Below are positions 7,224-15,988 of a DNA stretch of 19,841 nt, piece by piece. The position numbers were made by a program, and so were the translations under genes. Position 1 is the first letter of the stretch. Every line of letters begins with the position of its first letter. Origin of the DNA: Ignavibacteriales bacterium (GTDB lineage Bacteria > Bacteroidota > Ignavibacteria > Ignavibacteriales > Ignavibacteriaceae); assembly GCA_016709155.1 (NCBI GenBank), contig JADJEI010000009.1, positions 1-19,841 of the forward strand. Direction: 5' to 3'. The notes under the pieces are model-generated. The model had not been told where the DNA came from and did no database searches. It saw nothing but the letters and a program-made list of their open reading frames with translations.

Positions 7224-7498
7224 ATGGCAAAAAGTAAATTCTTAAAAACTGTTAAAGAGGTTCTTAAAGATGAACCTAAAAAAGTCGAGCCTGACATTAT
7301 ACCAGACCCGATTAAAAGAGAAGAACCTAAAATCGAAGTAGAGACTAAAGAACCGAACCGATAAAAGATAAAGAACCTGAAGAAATGACGGTAATAGGGA
7401 TTGCTTCAGCCGAAAATTTACAAAAGGGTGGATGGACGTTAATCGACGCCCATCTTACTCCTAAAGGAAAAGAATATAAATTTAGAAAGGTAAAGTAA
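7224..7498 (+). CDS. small Lys/Glu-rich protein after the capsid gene; one frameshift
   Basis: The ATG at 7224 follows AAGGA. The first frame encodes MAKSKFLKTVKEVLKDEPKK and a Pro/Glu/Lys-rich linker, then stops at 7362. Adding one base at the AA of 7356-7357 joins it to PIKDKEPEEMTVIGIASAEN and a C-terminal block ending KGKEYKFRKVK at TAA 7496-7498. The restored length is about 91 residues. The ending (GGWTLIDAHLTPKGKEYKFR) looks like a short beta-hairpin domain of the kind found in small phage head proteins whose N-terminus is a flexible tail. Function is unknown. The stop overlaps the next start. Confidence 0.55.
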
Positions 7499-8276
7499 TG
7501 AGTTTAACAAACTTCCCCAATGGGGTGTCAAGTTTCGGGGTGCCTGCTAATGCAGGGCTGCCGATGACTTTCGGAACATATTATTTCGTTGACGCTGATG
7601 TTGGCTCGGATTTGAACGATGGCTTATCAATGGACACTCCATTCGCTACTATTGACAAAGCAGTTGATTCAGTCACAACGAATAAAGACGATGTGATTGT
7701 ATTAGGCACTAATAGCTCTCACCAGCTAACAGAAATGCTGACAATATCTAAAAGCAGAGTTCATTTTGTCGGTGATCCATTCGGAAGAATGTACGGTCAA
7801 CGAGCTAAAGTAAATTATGCAGACGGTATTGCAACAGCAGACAAATTCGCTGTAAAAAATACAGGAGTTGGCAATACTTTCACAGGTATTAAATTCCTCA
7901 ACGCTAACACTGATGCACAGGTAGTAGCAACTTTCGGCGAAGGTGGAGAATACACAGTTTTCAGAAATTGTGAGTTTTACAATTCCTGCGAACTTACATC
8001 TAACACTGAAGCAGAAATGGTGTTAAACGGTGATTCAGCGCAATTCTTGCTGATGTTGAAAGAGTTATGGAATTTCACGACTGTCAATTTATAGCTAACG
8101 TTTTAGGAGCGGTTCCTGCAGTTGCTATTGACGTTGCTACTCTAACAGTCGGGCAGATCATACTTACTGGTGACACTGCTGCATTTGAATGTACTAAGAT
8201 TGCAACAGCGACAGGAGTTATAAGCGGCTTAACCGTTAAGACAGCAAGCACGACCATTGGTATTCAGGCATCTTAA
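7498..8276 (+). CDS. beta-helix-like (pectate-lyase-fold type) virion protein; one frameshift
   Basis: The protein opens MSLTNFPNGVSSFGVPANAG and then shows YYFVDADVGSDLNDGLSMDT and PFATIDKAVDSV, the start signature of right-handed beta-helix proteins (a 'V....GsD...G.s...pfaTi..Av' block). Repeating strands follow (VIVLGTNSSHQLTEMLTISK, FTGIKFLNANTDAQVV, YTVFRNCEFYNSCEL). One extra base at about 8047-8048 joins the first frame to ADVERVMEFHDCQFIANVLG, which ends at TAA 8274-8276, for about 259 residues. Its place among head genes rather than at the tail tip suggests a capsid fibre or decoration role. No catalytic residues can be picked out. The sequence family occurs near capsid genes in environmental phages in my recollection, but its job is not known. 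Confidence 0.6.
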
Positions 8277-8785
8277 TGAGACAAGTCTTTGACAAAATAA
8301 AGGCTGAATGCGCTGTTTGCGGAACTCCGTTAAACGGTGTTAATCTTTTAAGGAGGGGTGATAAATTCTATTGCCCCTCTGATTTTGAAAAGACAAGTCC
8401 GGCTGAACTAAATGAGAACAAAAGGATAAAAGAAGACGATGAGTTTTGGCGTGGAGTTTTAGGAGTTGACGAGAACAATGTAACTCGTGACTATGATTTC
8501 GCAGATTGGGATTTAACAAACGTTACCGCTTCGGATAACGTTTGGGTGTCAAGTGCAGACGGTAAAATGAGCAAAGAGATTTTAGAATTTGGAGAAAGTT
8601 ATAGAATCAGGACTACTTCTTCATCTTCAGCCGGAAGTTCGATAATCTACGACTCATTAGATGCGACACATCAATTAGGTGCAGATAGTTTCGAGTTAGA
8701 GTTCACAGCTTTAAGTAACTACATAGAATTTAGAAATTCAGCGGCAACTAACACAGTCACTTTTTTAGAGATAAGAAAAATATGA
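8276..8785 (+). CDS. half-LIM zinc-binding domain fused to a beta-sandwich
   Basis: Residues 12-36 read CAVCGTPLNG and end GDKFYCPSDF, giving Cys12-x2-Cys15-x17-Cys33-x2-Asp36. The spacing, the Tyr before Cys33 and an Asp fourth ligand match the second zinc finger of a LIM domain. After a charged helical linker (residues 38-65), residues 70-169 form Ser/Thr-rich strands (DWDLTNVTASDNVWVSSADG, SFELEFTALSNYIEFRNS) like a small carbohydrate-binding or jelly-roll module. Zinc binding is inferred from the spacing. The gene overlaps both neighbours by a few bases, so it is cotranslated with the head-to-tail set. Which partner the zinc finger holds is unknown. Confidence 0.6.
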   Translation: MRQVFDKIKAECAVCGTPLNGVNLLRRGDKFYCPSDFEKTSPAELNENKRIKEDDEFWRGVLGVDENNVTRDYDFADWDLTNVTASDNVWVSSADGKMSKEILEFGESYRIRTTSSSSAGSSIIYDSLDATHQLGADSFELEFTALSNYIEFRNSAATNTVTFLEIRKI

Positions 8786-9468
8786 TTGAATCTTTTTTAA
8801 CACACGAAATGATAATTTCAGGTGAACCGGCTTTAGATGATTACTTAAGATCGGATCAATTAGATTTCAGTTCTATTAAAGACGAATCGTTTAATGAAAT
8901 GCTAAAAGACTTAATTGACCAAAACCTTGACATTAAGAAACTATGCAAGAGATTATCATTGCAAGCCTCTGTGACTAAGACGGCAGTTTACACCGGTGTT
9001 AAGAGTGATGAAGATTATGCCCAAAGATTGCGTTTAGTTATAGATGTTACAGCCATCACGGGTGCGCATTCATTCACATTACAAGGCACTGATGACGATG
9101 GAGTTAATTATTATGATGTATCAACCGGATTAACATTAAGCAAAAAAGGCGTGTACACTTATTTACTCTCTGGTATGTACAAAAAATACAGATTGAATCT
9201 TGTTGTAAGCGGAACTACAATCACTTACTCCAGCTATATGATAGAAGAACAATATACGATCCTTCATAGGCTGAAAACAAGAGCGGATATTTACCATTCA
9301 TTAGTAGCGACTCAAGGTGATGTTTGGCAAGGCAAGTTTGAACAGTATCTGATGAAGTATGAAAAGTCATTAGCTGATACTAAATTCCATTACGATGAAG
9401 ACGATTCCGGTGATATAAGTGAAGGTGAGGGCGAAAGCAATATCAATGAAAATGTGGTTTGGATATGA
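8782..9468 (+). CDS. sandwich domain fused to head-tail adaptor-like helices
   Basis: Three parts can be seen in 228 residues. Residues 1-60 are helical (DYLRSDQLDFSSIKDESF). Residues about 63-158 are beta-rich (RLRLVIDVTAITGAHSFTLQ, then LVVSGTTITYSS), like the phage sandwich module of the 3275 gene, with a TDDDG turn. Residues about 160-228 are helical (HRLKTRADIYHSLVATQGDV) and end in an acidic tail around DEDDSGDISEGEGES. Genes between capsid and tail tube in this order usually encode connectors, so a neck or adaptor role is likely. The family is not recognised. The start and stop codons overlap both neighbours (ATGA at each end), so the set is probably translated together. Confidence 0.5.
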   Translation: MIESFLTHEMIISGEPALDDYLRSDQLDFSSIKDESFNEMLKDLIDQNLDIKKLCKRLSLQASVTKTAVYTGVKSDEDYAQRLRLVIDVTAITGAHSFTLQGTDDDGVNYYDVSTGLTLSKKGVYTYLLSGMYKKYRLNLVVSGTTITYSSYMIEEQYTILHRLKTRADIYHSLVATQGDVWQGKFEQYLMKYEKSLADTKFHYDEDDSGDISEGEGESNINENVVWI

Positions 9469-9845
9469 GCTGGGCAACTTACAAAGCTGCGATTGAAACC
9501 GTCTTAGACGGATATACTGAAATACCGGAGAATAATTTTCCTGATACATCTTCAATGGCACACAATCATAAGGCGTATTCATTGCAGCAAATAGGCGTTG
9601 GCACACCAATGCTTACTACTGATTCAGGATTCAGTTATAGTCATAAAGTAAGATTGAGGATCAAATACACTAACATTGATTCATCGGTAAGAGATGACAA
9701 TGTGGATTTGTTCCTTTCATTGTTAGAAAGTTTGACGGGATTGGTACAATTTGATAATTTTATCTCTGATCCTACATTCGAAGATTTAGACAACAAGCAT
9801 TCTCAAGGCATAGTAGAATTTTATTATGGATATGAAGGATGCTAA
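9465..9845 (+). CDS. probable tail terminator or minor tail protein
   Basis: The start at ATG 9465 is chosen over an in-frame TTG at 9459 because it overlaps the previous stop by ATGA. The 126 residues begin MSWATYKAAIETVLDGYTEI, a helix, then a mixed alpha/beta body (FSYSHKVRLRIKYTNIDSSV, VDLFLSLLESLTGLVQFDNF, QGIVEFYYGYEG). Size, fold pattern and position right before the tail tube fit the lambda gpU / tail terminator class that caps the tube and joins it to the head. That assignment rests on context and secondary structure, not on a diagnostic motif. Confidence 0.55.
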   Translation: MSWATYKAAIETVLDGYTEIPENNFPDTSSMAHNHKAYSLQQIGVGTPMLTTDSGFSYSHKVRLRIKYTNIDSSVRDDNVDLFLSLLESLTGLVQFDNFISDPTFEDLDNKHSQGIVEFYYGYEGC

Positions 9846-9872
9846 CACAAACAATTTATTATTGGTATTACG

Positions 9873-10061
9873 ATGGCAAAAAATACAAAGTTAGAATTAA
9901 ATGTTCTTACAGTAAGTAAGGACGATTCTTTCAAAGATCATAAAGTTGTTACTGGTTTAGATGAAACCAGAGATAAAGAATTTAACGAAGGCAAGACTAT
10001 CGAAGTCACTTTAGAAGAGTTCGAGAAAATTAAACATTACAGGTGGTTGAAATGGCAATAG
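9873..10061 (+). CDS. small charged protein of the head-tail junction region
   Basis: A 62-residue frame reads MAKNTKLELNVLTVSKDDSF and ends EKIKHYRWLKWQ at TAG, the only TAG stop among the major genes. Its N-terminal strand, a central 'K....G..iEVtleEfekI' block and a C-terminal helix resemble small phage proteins found near the tail tube whose function is unknown. No ribosome site is obvious. A competing 26-codon frame from ATG 9839 (MLTQTIYYWYYDGKKYKVRI) overlaps the previous stop and runs into this one, and may be its true N-terminus after a frame change near 9912-9920. Confidence 0.5.
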   Translation: MAKNTKLELNVLTVSKDDSFKDHKVVTGLDETRDKEFNEGKTIEVTLEEFEKIKHYRWLKWQ

Positions 10062-10972
10062 CAATATTAGGCAAGAAATCAAGAATCGGAATATTAAAAC
10101 AAACAGGTTGGGCTTCTCCACAGGCGGCGAATGCTAACTTCGTGACGATGAATTATGATGTCGGTTCTATCCCGGATCCGAAACCAATGATTGAGAATAT
10201 TAACCAGACTTCACAGGCAGGGATTTACAAAGAAACAACAAGAATGAATTATGATTATGTCTCGGATTTGAAGTCAATCAACTTTTCGGGGTTAATTCAT
10301 CAGAAGTTATTTGCGCCTCATCTTTTCGCTGCGATGCAGGCGGTAACAGAAGGAGCTACTACCCCCTATGATAAAGCATTTGTTATGCAACTTACCGCAC
10401 CATTAGACTTTGCCGCTGATGCGGGATGTCTTCATACAGTAGCGTTTGACATTGGAGCATCAGCAGATGACGGAGTAATATTAGAGAATGCTGTCTTAGA
10501 CACTTTATCAATAGACTTCGACTTGAATGCAAAAGGAATGGCGAGATACGGAAAAATGTCGGGCACTTGGGTTGGCAATGAAATGAACTTTGAGCAGACG
10601 TTAAACGGTTCTTGGGTTGCTATACCAACGATTGCTTACTATGCTAACACAGATACATTCACAGCCTCAACATTCACGATAAATGCTGTCAATTACGCCG
10701 CTGAATGTATTAGAAGTTTTGGAATAACAATCAATAACAATGTTTCAATACCTTGCCAGACTGCAGGCAAAGCTGCACAATATAGAATGAGCCCTATGGT
10801 TACTTACAGAATAGGTTTAGAATCTTATAACTTAACAACTGAAAAGATTCTACAATCCTATCAAAGAGGTGATGAGTATGTTGGTTTAACATTAGAAGCA
10901 GAAGCCACTAAAACATCCGGTAGTCCTATTTTACAAGTTAATATGACAGATACAGTGGATTGGGCTTATTGA
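10052..10972 (+). CDS. major tail tube protein
   Basis: The start at ATG 10052 is preferred over an in-frame ATG at 10043 because AGGTGG lies a few bases upstream. The 306 residues have long amphipathic strands, an N-terminal block (AILGKKSRIGILKQTGWASP) typical of tube subunits, the PDPKPMIENI loop, and a C-terminal region (VTYRIGLESYNLTTEKILQS, GDEYVGLTLEAEA) ending in the short helix-like tail. Length and order (after the terminator, before the chaperones and tape measure) fit the siphovirus tube protein that stacks as rings around the tape measure. No sheath-like gene lies nearby, which supports a non-contractile tail. Confidence 0.7.
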   Translation: MAIAILGKKSRIGILKQTGWASPQAANANFVTMNYDVGSIPDPKPMIENINQTSQAGIYKETTRMNYDYVSDLKSINFSGLIHQKLFAPHLFAAMQAVTEGATTPYDKAFVMQLTAPLDFAADAGCLHTVAFDIGASADDGVILENAVLDTLSIDFDLNAKGMARYGKMSGTWVGNEMNFEQTLNGSWVAIPTIAYYANTDTFTASTFTINAVNYAAECIRSFGITINNNVSIPCQTAGKAAQYRMSPMVTYRIGLESYNLTTEKILQSYQRGDEYVGLTLEAEATKTSGSPILQVNMTDTVDWAY

Positions 10973-11319
10973 TGAATATACCTAAGAAGAAAATATTAGG
11001 TGATTGGGTCACAGTTGGTGAGAATAAATTCAAAATAGATTACCCAACAAGAGACCAAAAGAAAAAATTAAGTTTCATTCTTTTGTCTTTAGGTCTGACT
11101 GAAGATGAGAATAAATCCATTCAAGATAATGATATTGATTCTTTGAGTCCTTCGACACAAGCGAATGTCGTTTTAGCTAACAAAGACTATCAAGAAACTT
11201 ATTTAAGATTCACGATCAAAGATTGGGACTTAAAATATGAAGATGGTGAAGAGTTCAAATGTGTTTTAAAGAATAATGAATTGAAGAAAAGGTCTGGACT
11301 GAATTCTGCAATGCAATGA
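10972..11319 (+). CDS. tail assembly chaperone-like protein, first frame
   Basis: A 115-residue frame starts at ATG 10972, overlapping the tube stop (TGATG), and reads MNIPKKKILGDWVTVGENKF. It ends SGLNSAMQ. Its place between tube and tape measure is that of the tail assembly chaperone, which in lambda is made as a short form and a longer form by -1 frameshifting. The -1 frame is open from 11280 and would continue ELKKKVWTEFCNAMTADELN into the next gene if an A were added to the AAAA at 11287-11290 or if ribosomes slip. A canonical slippery heptamer is not present, so a sequence error is more likely than a programmed event. Confidence 0.6.
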   Translation: MNIPKKKILGDWVTVGENKFKIDYPTRDQKKKLSFILLSLGLTEDENKSIQDNDIDSLSPSTQANVVLANKDYQETYLRFTIKDWDLKYEDGEEFKCVLKNNELKKRSGLNSAMQ

Positions 11320-11759
11320 CTGCCGATGAATTGAATTTACTTTACAACGCAGTTTATAATGAAATACAATTTACTGAAACTGATAAAAAAAATAGTTTTT
11401 GCGGAATACTTAACTCACAAGGTAAACTCTATGGCAAGATAAGACCGTATCCTTTGGATGTTTACTACAAAAGAGAAACACATAAGATAAAGAATCAAGA
11501 GGGACTTTATGAGTTAATAGAAAAAGTTTTCATAGAGAAAAAAGAAATTAAAAAAGATGTTAAACTCGAACAGGTATTAGACTCAATGTTATTTTTTGAT
11601 GAAATAGATACAGCGCAACTAACTGATGAAAGAACATCGGAGATAATTTCTATGTACGAGTATTATAAAGACGATCCCTCACGAGCTTTCCAAGACCCGC
11701 CCGATATTTGGTTTGAATCAGTAAACCTATTAAGAAAAACCGAACCGAGATTATTCTAA
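11316..11759 (+). CDS. tail assembly chaperone-like protein, second frame
   Basis: The frame opens at ATG 11316, inside the last codons of the gene before it (ATGA). It reads MTADELNLLYNAVYNEIQFT, then IEKKEIKKDVKLEQVLDSML, and is mostly helical with a C-terminal acidic segment (YYKDDPSRAFQDPPDIWFES). Length is 147 residues. Open continuity upstream in the -1 frame (VWTEFCNAMTADELN) suggests that 10972-11759 encodes one product of about 262 residues, or a fused longer form. Alternatively it is a separate coupled protein. The location directly before the tape measure gene fits a chaperone that coats the tape measure before the tube is built. Confidence 0.55.
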   Translation: MTADELNLLYNAVYNEIQFTETDKKNSFCGILNSQGKLYGKIRPYPLDVYYKRETHKIKNQEGLYELIEKVFIEKKEIKKDVKLEQVLDSMLFFDEIDTAQLTDERTSEIISMYEYYKDDPSRAFQDPPDIWFESVNLLRKTEPRLF

Positions 11760-13156
11760 TGCCAGATAAAAAAATAAATATATCTTTCACAGTAACGGGT
11801 GAAGAAGCAGCAAAAAAGTTAAAAGACTATGCCAAAAGCCTTGAGGATATTGGAGACAAATCTAAAAGAACTACTCCCTCAATAAAGGAGAATAATTTTG
11901 CTCTAATGAATACGAGCAGGATTGTCCAGGATTTACCATTCGGTTTTATGGGTATTGGTAACAACATTACTTTTATGGCTGAACAAATGTCAAGGGCTAA
12001 GGCAGAAGGGATAAGTTATACTGCACAATTAAAAGGGATGGCAAGTTCATTGATGGGCACAGGCGGATTGATGTTCGCAATTTCAGCGGTGACTTCTTTG
12101 CTTACTTATTTCTCTTTACAATCAAGAGGTGCATCAAAAGAATTAGATAATTTTACTCTTGCAAGTGTGACCGCAACAGAAAGCACTAAGGCGTGGAGCG
12201 ATTCAATAAAGAAAATAACCAGCGAACTTTCTGCAATGACAGCCGGTGAAATTCTTAACTCGATAGCTTTAATGGAAAAAAATCTTAGCGATTTAGATTT
12301 AACTGCAGGGAAGTTATTAGGTAAAATGACTTTTGTAGAAAGTAAATATGGAATTTTAGGGGAATTATTTTTTGGTAGTGATTTAGATGATACAGTCAAG
12401 AAAATTATAGAAGCTCAAGCGTCTTTGAATGTTGCAACGAGTCTTGGTGAGAGTCGTGGGCGCATCCCAGAATTGCGGGGTAAAATCAAAACATTAGAAG
12501 ATTTAAGAGACAAAATCCCAGAAGGAGTTAACGATTCTGTTTTCCAGTCTTATGCTGCGGGGATAAAAAAATATCAAGAAGAATTAGACGGACTTTTAGG
12601 TAAAGAAGTTAGGTAAACGCAAAAACATAAAACAGGAAGTAATTGAATTAAACAAAGAATTAGAAGAACGTCTTAAATTAGAAATCAAATTTGCTGAACA
12701 ATTAGGGCAGTCTTTACTACCACACAAACAATCAGCGGGATTAGGTTCAGAAATGACTACGAGAGGATTACCGAGACGAGATTTAGGTTTCCTTGGTATT
12801 AGCGATCAGGAAATGAAAAGACAATTTGCAGAGTTTAACGTTATAGCAAATTCAGCCGCTCAAACAATGAGACAAGCCTTCAGTCAAGCTTGGCAGGATA
12901 TATTTGGTGAAGCAAACTCTTTGTTAGAAATGTTCCTGCAAAATATAGCTTCGGGGCTTTTAAGTTTAGCTGCGGAAAGCGTAGCTACTTCAATATTCTC
13001 GTTCTTAACAGGTGGGTGTCAGGACTATTGTTGAAGCCTTCGACTGGCGGAGACAATATCATAAACCTTAAAATCGGTGATGACACTGTAGAGAAATTCG
13101 TGTTCAAAGGACTGCCCGGAGCTATGAATCGTGGAATAAGGACGAGGGCTTTCTAA
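11759..13156 (+). CDS. tail tape measure protein; two frameshifts
   Basis: The product is rebuilt from three frames into about 465 residues. The first part runs from MPDKKINISFTVTGEEAAKK with hydrophobic stretches (SLMGTGGLMFAISAVTSLLT). A +1-type change near 12595-12612 leads to IKQEVIELNKELEERLKLEI, a coiled helix. A -1 change near 13012 (one more G in GGGTG) leads to SGLLLKPSTGGDNIINLKIG and the end RGIRTRAF at TAA 13154-13156. The helices, the hydrophobic C-terminal block (SGLLSLAAESVATSIFSFLT) and the position after the tube and chaperones are typical of tape measures. It is short for the class; at the usual ratio of about 1.5 angstrom per residue it would set a tail of roughly 70 nm. 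Confidence 0.7.
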
Positions 13157-14540
13157 TGTTAAGTCTGAATATGTCAGCCGGAAATGATAATGATGTAATT
13201 TGGGTTTTCAGGGTGAATCTTGACAGCTCTATTATCTATTTAGCGACAACAGCAATTACTTTAGACGCTAATGATTATTTAGAAACGATTATCAAAAAAA
13301 TACTCCGCAAAGCACTTCCAAGTCTGTTAATATTTTGCAAGGTGGGGGTGTTTCTTCAAGAGAAAATATGACAATAGCATTTGATAAATTCTCATCTATA
13401 AACCAAGAAGGTTTTTACCCATATACTTCAATGCCTTATTTAACTTCAAGGTTGATAGAGGTTGGGTTTGTTTGGAATAATGCAACAACAGAAGCAGAAA
13501 TCACTTGGTATAATACTTTTTACGTTGACGGATATTCTTATGCTTTCAATCAAATTACTTTAGAACTAATCGAGTTTTCTGAAATAGAATCAGTTACATT
13601 ACCATTCTACAAGGTGCAGAAAGATTATGACGATGGAATATCTTATACTTTAAATTCAGAATCTTATGGAGACCCTATTCCACTGCTTTATGGTGACTTC
13701 ACTGAAACAAGTTTTGAGATTTCGACAGTAAGATTAGCCCCTACTGTTTTGATGAACAAAGACACATCTGCGTTCAAAGTTTCATCACATCCTTGCTACC
13801 AAGTTTGTTACGGTAATTATAAACACGATGCTACTGATAGAACTTACGCCTTCGTACCGATGGACAATTACACTTTAGTCACTTACTCTGCGAATACCGC
13901 TTATTACAATAGTGATAGAGGACATCTGATTATTCTCCTGGATACAGGTGACTTGGTCTATGGATATATGAAGGCTCAATTCATCGGCAGTGGTTCAAAG
14001 AGCACAGTGGTGGTCACTGATGCGATAGATCAATCTGCTTCGACTTATACGCAAATTGCTGGAGGCGGGAGTGAGATTGTCGCTTTACGATTAGGGCAAC
14101 TAAGTTCTTCCCAAATCGGTGTGTTAAGTGCGACAGCAGATGATGTAAGACAGGTTTGGATGGTAGCTGCTGACGATGCAGGCTCAAGAGCGTTCACTAC
14201 TTATTTCTTTAATCAGAACGGAGTCCAGGCGTTGATAGGCGGGGCAGAACAAACATCCGATGGACACGCAAGCTCAATCACGGGTGCTACATTGACCGAA
14301 GTGGTGTTAACTGGTTTCGCTGATCAAACCACAGCGACAACTCTATACCCTTCCTTACCCCATAGCATAGACGATTTAAGTTCTTACGAATATATTATAA
14401 GAAATGATGATGCAGATGTAGCTGATTCATTAAGAGTAGCTTATGGATATTTAGAATTATCTAATATTTTAGTCAGTGGGACAATCCCTGCTAAATACAC
14501 AGGCTTCATTGCTGGAATCCATCAAGGGCGGGGAGGCTAA
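13156..14540 (+). CDS. tail tip/distal tail protein, N-terminal part; one frameshift
   Basis: The frame begins MLSLNMSAGNDNDVIWVFRV at the TAATG overlap with the tape measure. One extra A in the seven-A run near 13290-13296 joins it to NTPQSTSKSVNILQGGGVSS. The product then runs to HQGRGG, about 461 residues. A DPIPLLYGDF motif near the middle matches the 'iPivYGd' block I associate with tip or hub proteins in phages of this host group. Late strands (DVADSLRVAYGYLELSNILV) look like a beta-rich module. The stop TAA at 14538-14540 is followed at once by ATG of the next frame, in the same reading frame, so this may be the first half of one long tip protein of about 940 residues. Confidence 0.55.
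14530..14536 (+). promoter_or_regulatory. ribosome binding site for the second tail-tip frame
   Basis: GGGGAGG lies four bases before the ATG at 14541, overlapping the end of the previous frame. It supports a real start at 14541, against the alternative that the TAA at 14538 is an artefact inside one long gene. Confidence 0.5.
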
Positions 14541-15988
14541 ATGGGCGGGATATTCGATATGTTATGGTCGACTAACACCGGTAATGGGGGTGTGTCAACT
14601 GCCACTTTCCCTTTATTCAACCCAAGAATTGGTAATGTTAATCTTGCGACAGGAGTCTTAGCTTATGCAAACGGCAGAATGTATGAGGAATGGATTGATA
14701 CAATTTCAAACTTCACAGCCGATGCAGGAACTGACATCCTAACTTTGGTCACATCTGCAAGCGCAACTCCGAACTATTCACCTGAATTAAATTTAATAGT
14801 TAGATTCACAACGACAACAACTTTGCCTGCAGGGTTGAGCACAGGCACGAATTATTATGTTATACCTGTTTCAGCGAGCACTTCAAAGGTAAGCACAAGC
14901 TATGATGGCGCAGCAGTCAATATAACAGATGCGGGCACAGGTACACATACAGTCGTCAGATATAATGCACTTACCTTGGCTGTAACTGGCAATGGCATTT
15001 CAAGGTCTGCTTATATTGCGGAATCTATTCTAAGAGATGAGATATTTGTGGAGAGACAATTAACCGTAACCACTAAAACGAGCACAACGGTATTAAGGGC
15101 TTCAGGATTAAAGAACTCAACAGATAATTATTATGTCGGTGCGATTTACCACAACATAGATACTGGTATAAGGAAAGTCATAGTAGCCTACACTGGTTCG
15201 ACAAAAGAATTTACTATTTCAGGGGCAGATGCTTCGGTTGCAGTCACAGACAGAATATTCTTCACTAACATACAGGGTGATGCAAAAATCCACAAACAAT
15301 CATTCCAATACACCGTAGAAAGTGGATATGCTGCTGTTTGTGCAAGATCAGTAAACGTCCAGATGAATGCTTACGACCTTCTAAGCAGTATATGTTATGA
15401 ATCCTCCGGAGTGTTATCAACAACACAGGGGAAGTATAAATTCGTACCATTGGCAGATCCTTCTTCAGTAGCTACGTGGACAAATCCATTAAAAGACTTA
15501 GAAACAGGCGATTATTTAGTACAGGGGGATTAACCCCGCTGCAAAACGTTTGTACAGAATTTATTTTACATTACAAATTTAATTATGGTACTGGAGTCTA
15601 TGACAAGACCGTATCTGTCTCGCCCACTGGCTACACTACAGGGTTCACTTTATCCGGCGAACAAACAAAATGTTTAGACGCTCAAAATAATTACAAGCTA
15701 AATAATAGATGGGAGTATTCTGCAAGCTGGGTTGGCACAGATTCAGACGCTGATGTTTTTTTAACGAAAATTGTAAACTGGCTTGCTAAGCAAAGGACTT
15801 GGATAAGATGGGGTGGTGATTTCGGGAACTATATTAAATATGAAATTGGAGATATTGTTTTATTAAATCTTTCAGGTTATATTCCAGATAGTTTGAATAA
15901 CTCGGCAAAGTTTTTGATTTATAGTAAGGAAGTTTCCTTCGCAAAAGGAAGTCCTCAAGTAATATTTGAATTGATAGAGGTGGAATAA
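14541..15988 (+). CDS. tail tip protein, C-terminal part, with an Ig-like TDAGTGTHTV module; one frameshift
   Basis: From ATG 14541 the frame reads MGGIFDMLWSTNTGNGGVST. A repeat-type module follows with GLSTGTNYYVIPVSASTSKV and VNITDAGTGTHTV, a pattern common in phage tail and head proteins. A block ISRSAYIAESILRDEIFVER follows; the 'iesILRDE' string is a tip-protein landmark. One extra G in GGGG near 15527-15530 joins the frame to LTPLQNVCTEFILHYKFNYG and a C-terminal domain with NYIKYEIGDIVLLNLSGYIP, the 'y.iGDiv.l' segment that often closes such proteins. Total is about 482 residues. With the previous gene it probably forms the tip that holds the baseplate fibres. Confidence 0.55.

Noticed and set aside
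9839..9919. 26-codon frame MLTQTIYYWYYDGKKYKVRI... between the tail terminator and the small 62-residue protein
   Set aside because: It overlaps the previous stop well but is too short and stops inside the next ORF. I mention it as a possible N-terminus of the 9873 gene and not as its own gene.
11284..11292. canonical -1 slippery heptamer in the chaperone overlap
   Set aside because: The bases AAG AAA AGG do not allow both tRNAs to re-pair in the -1 frame, so I do not claim a programmed shift.
13290..13296. homopolymer runs as phase-variation switches
   Set aside because: Runs of seven or eight A or T could slip in replication, but the breaks occur in essential virion genes and also at two-base runs, which fits sequencing error better than contingency loci.
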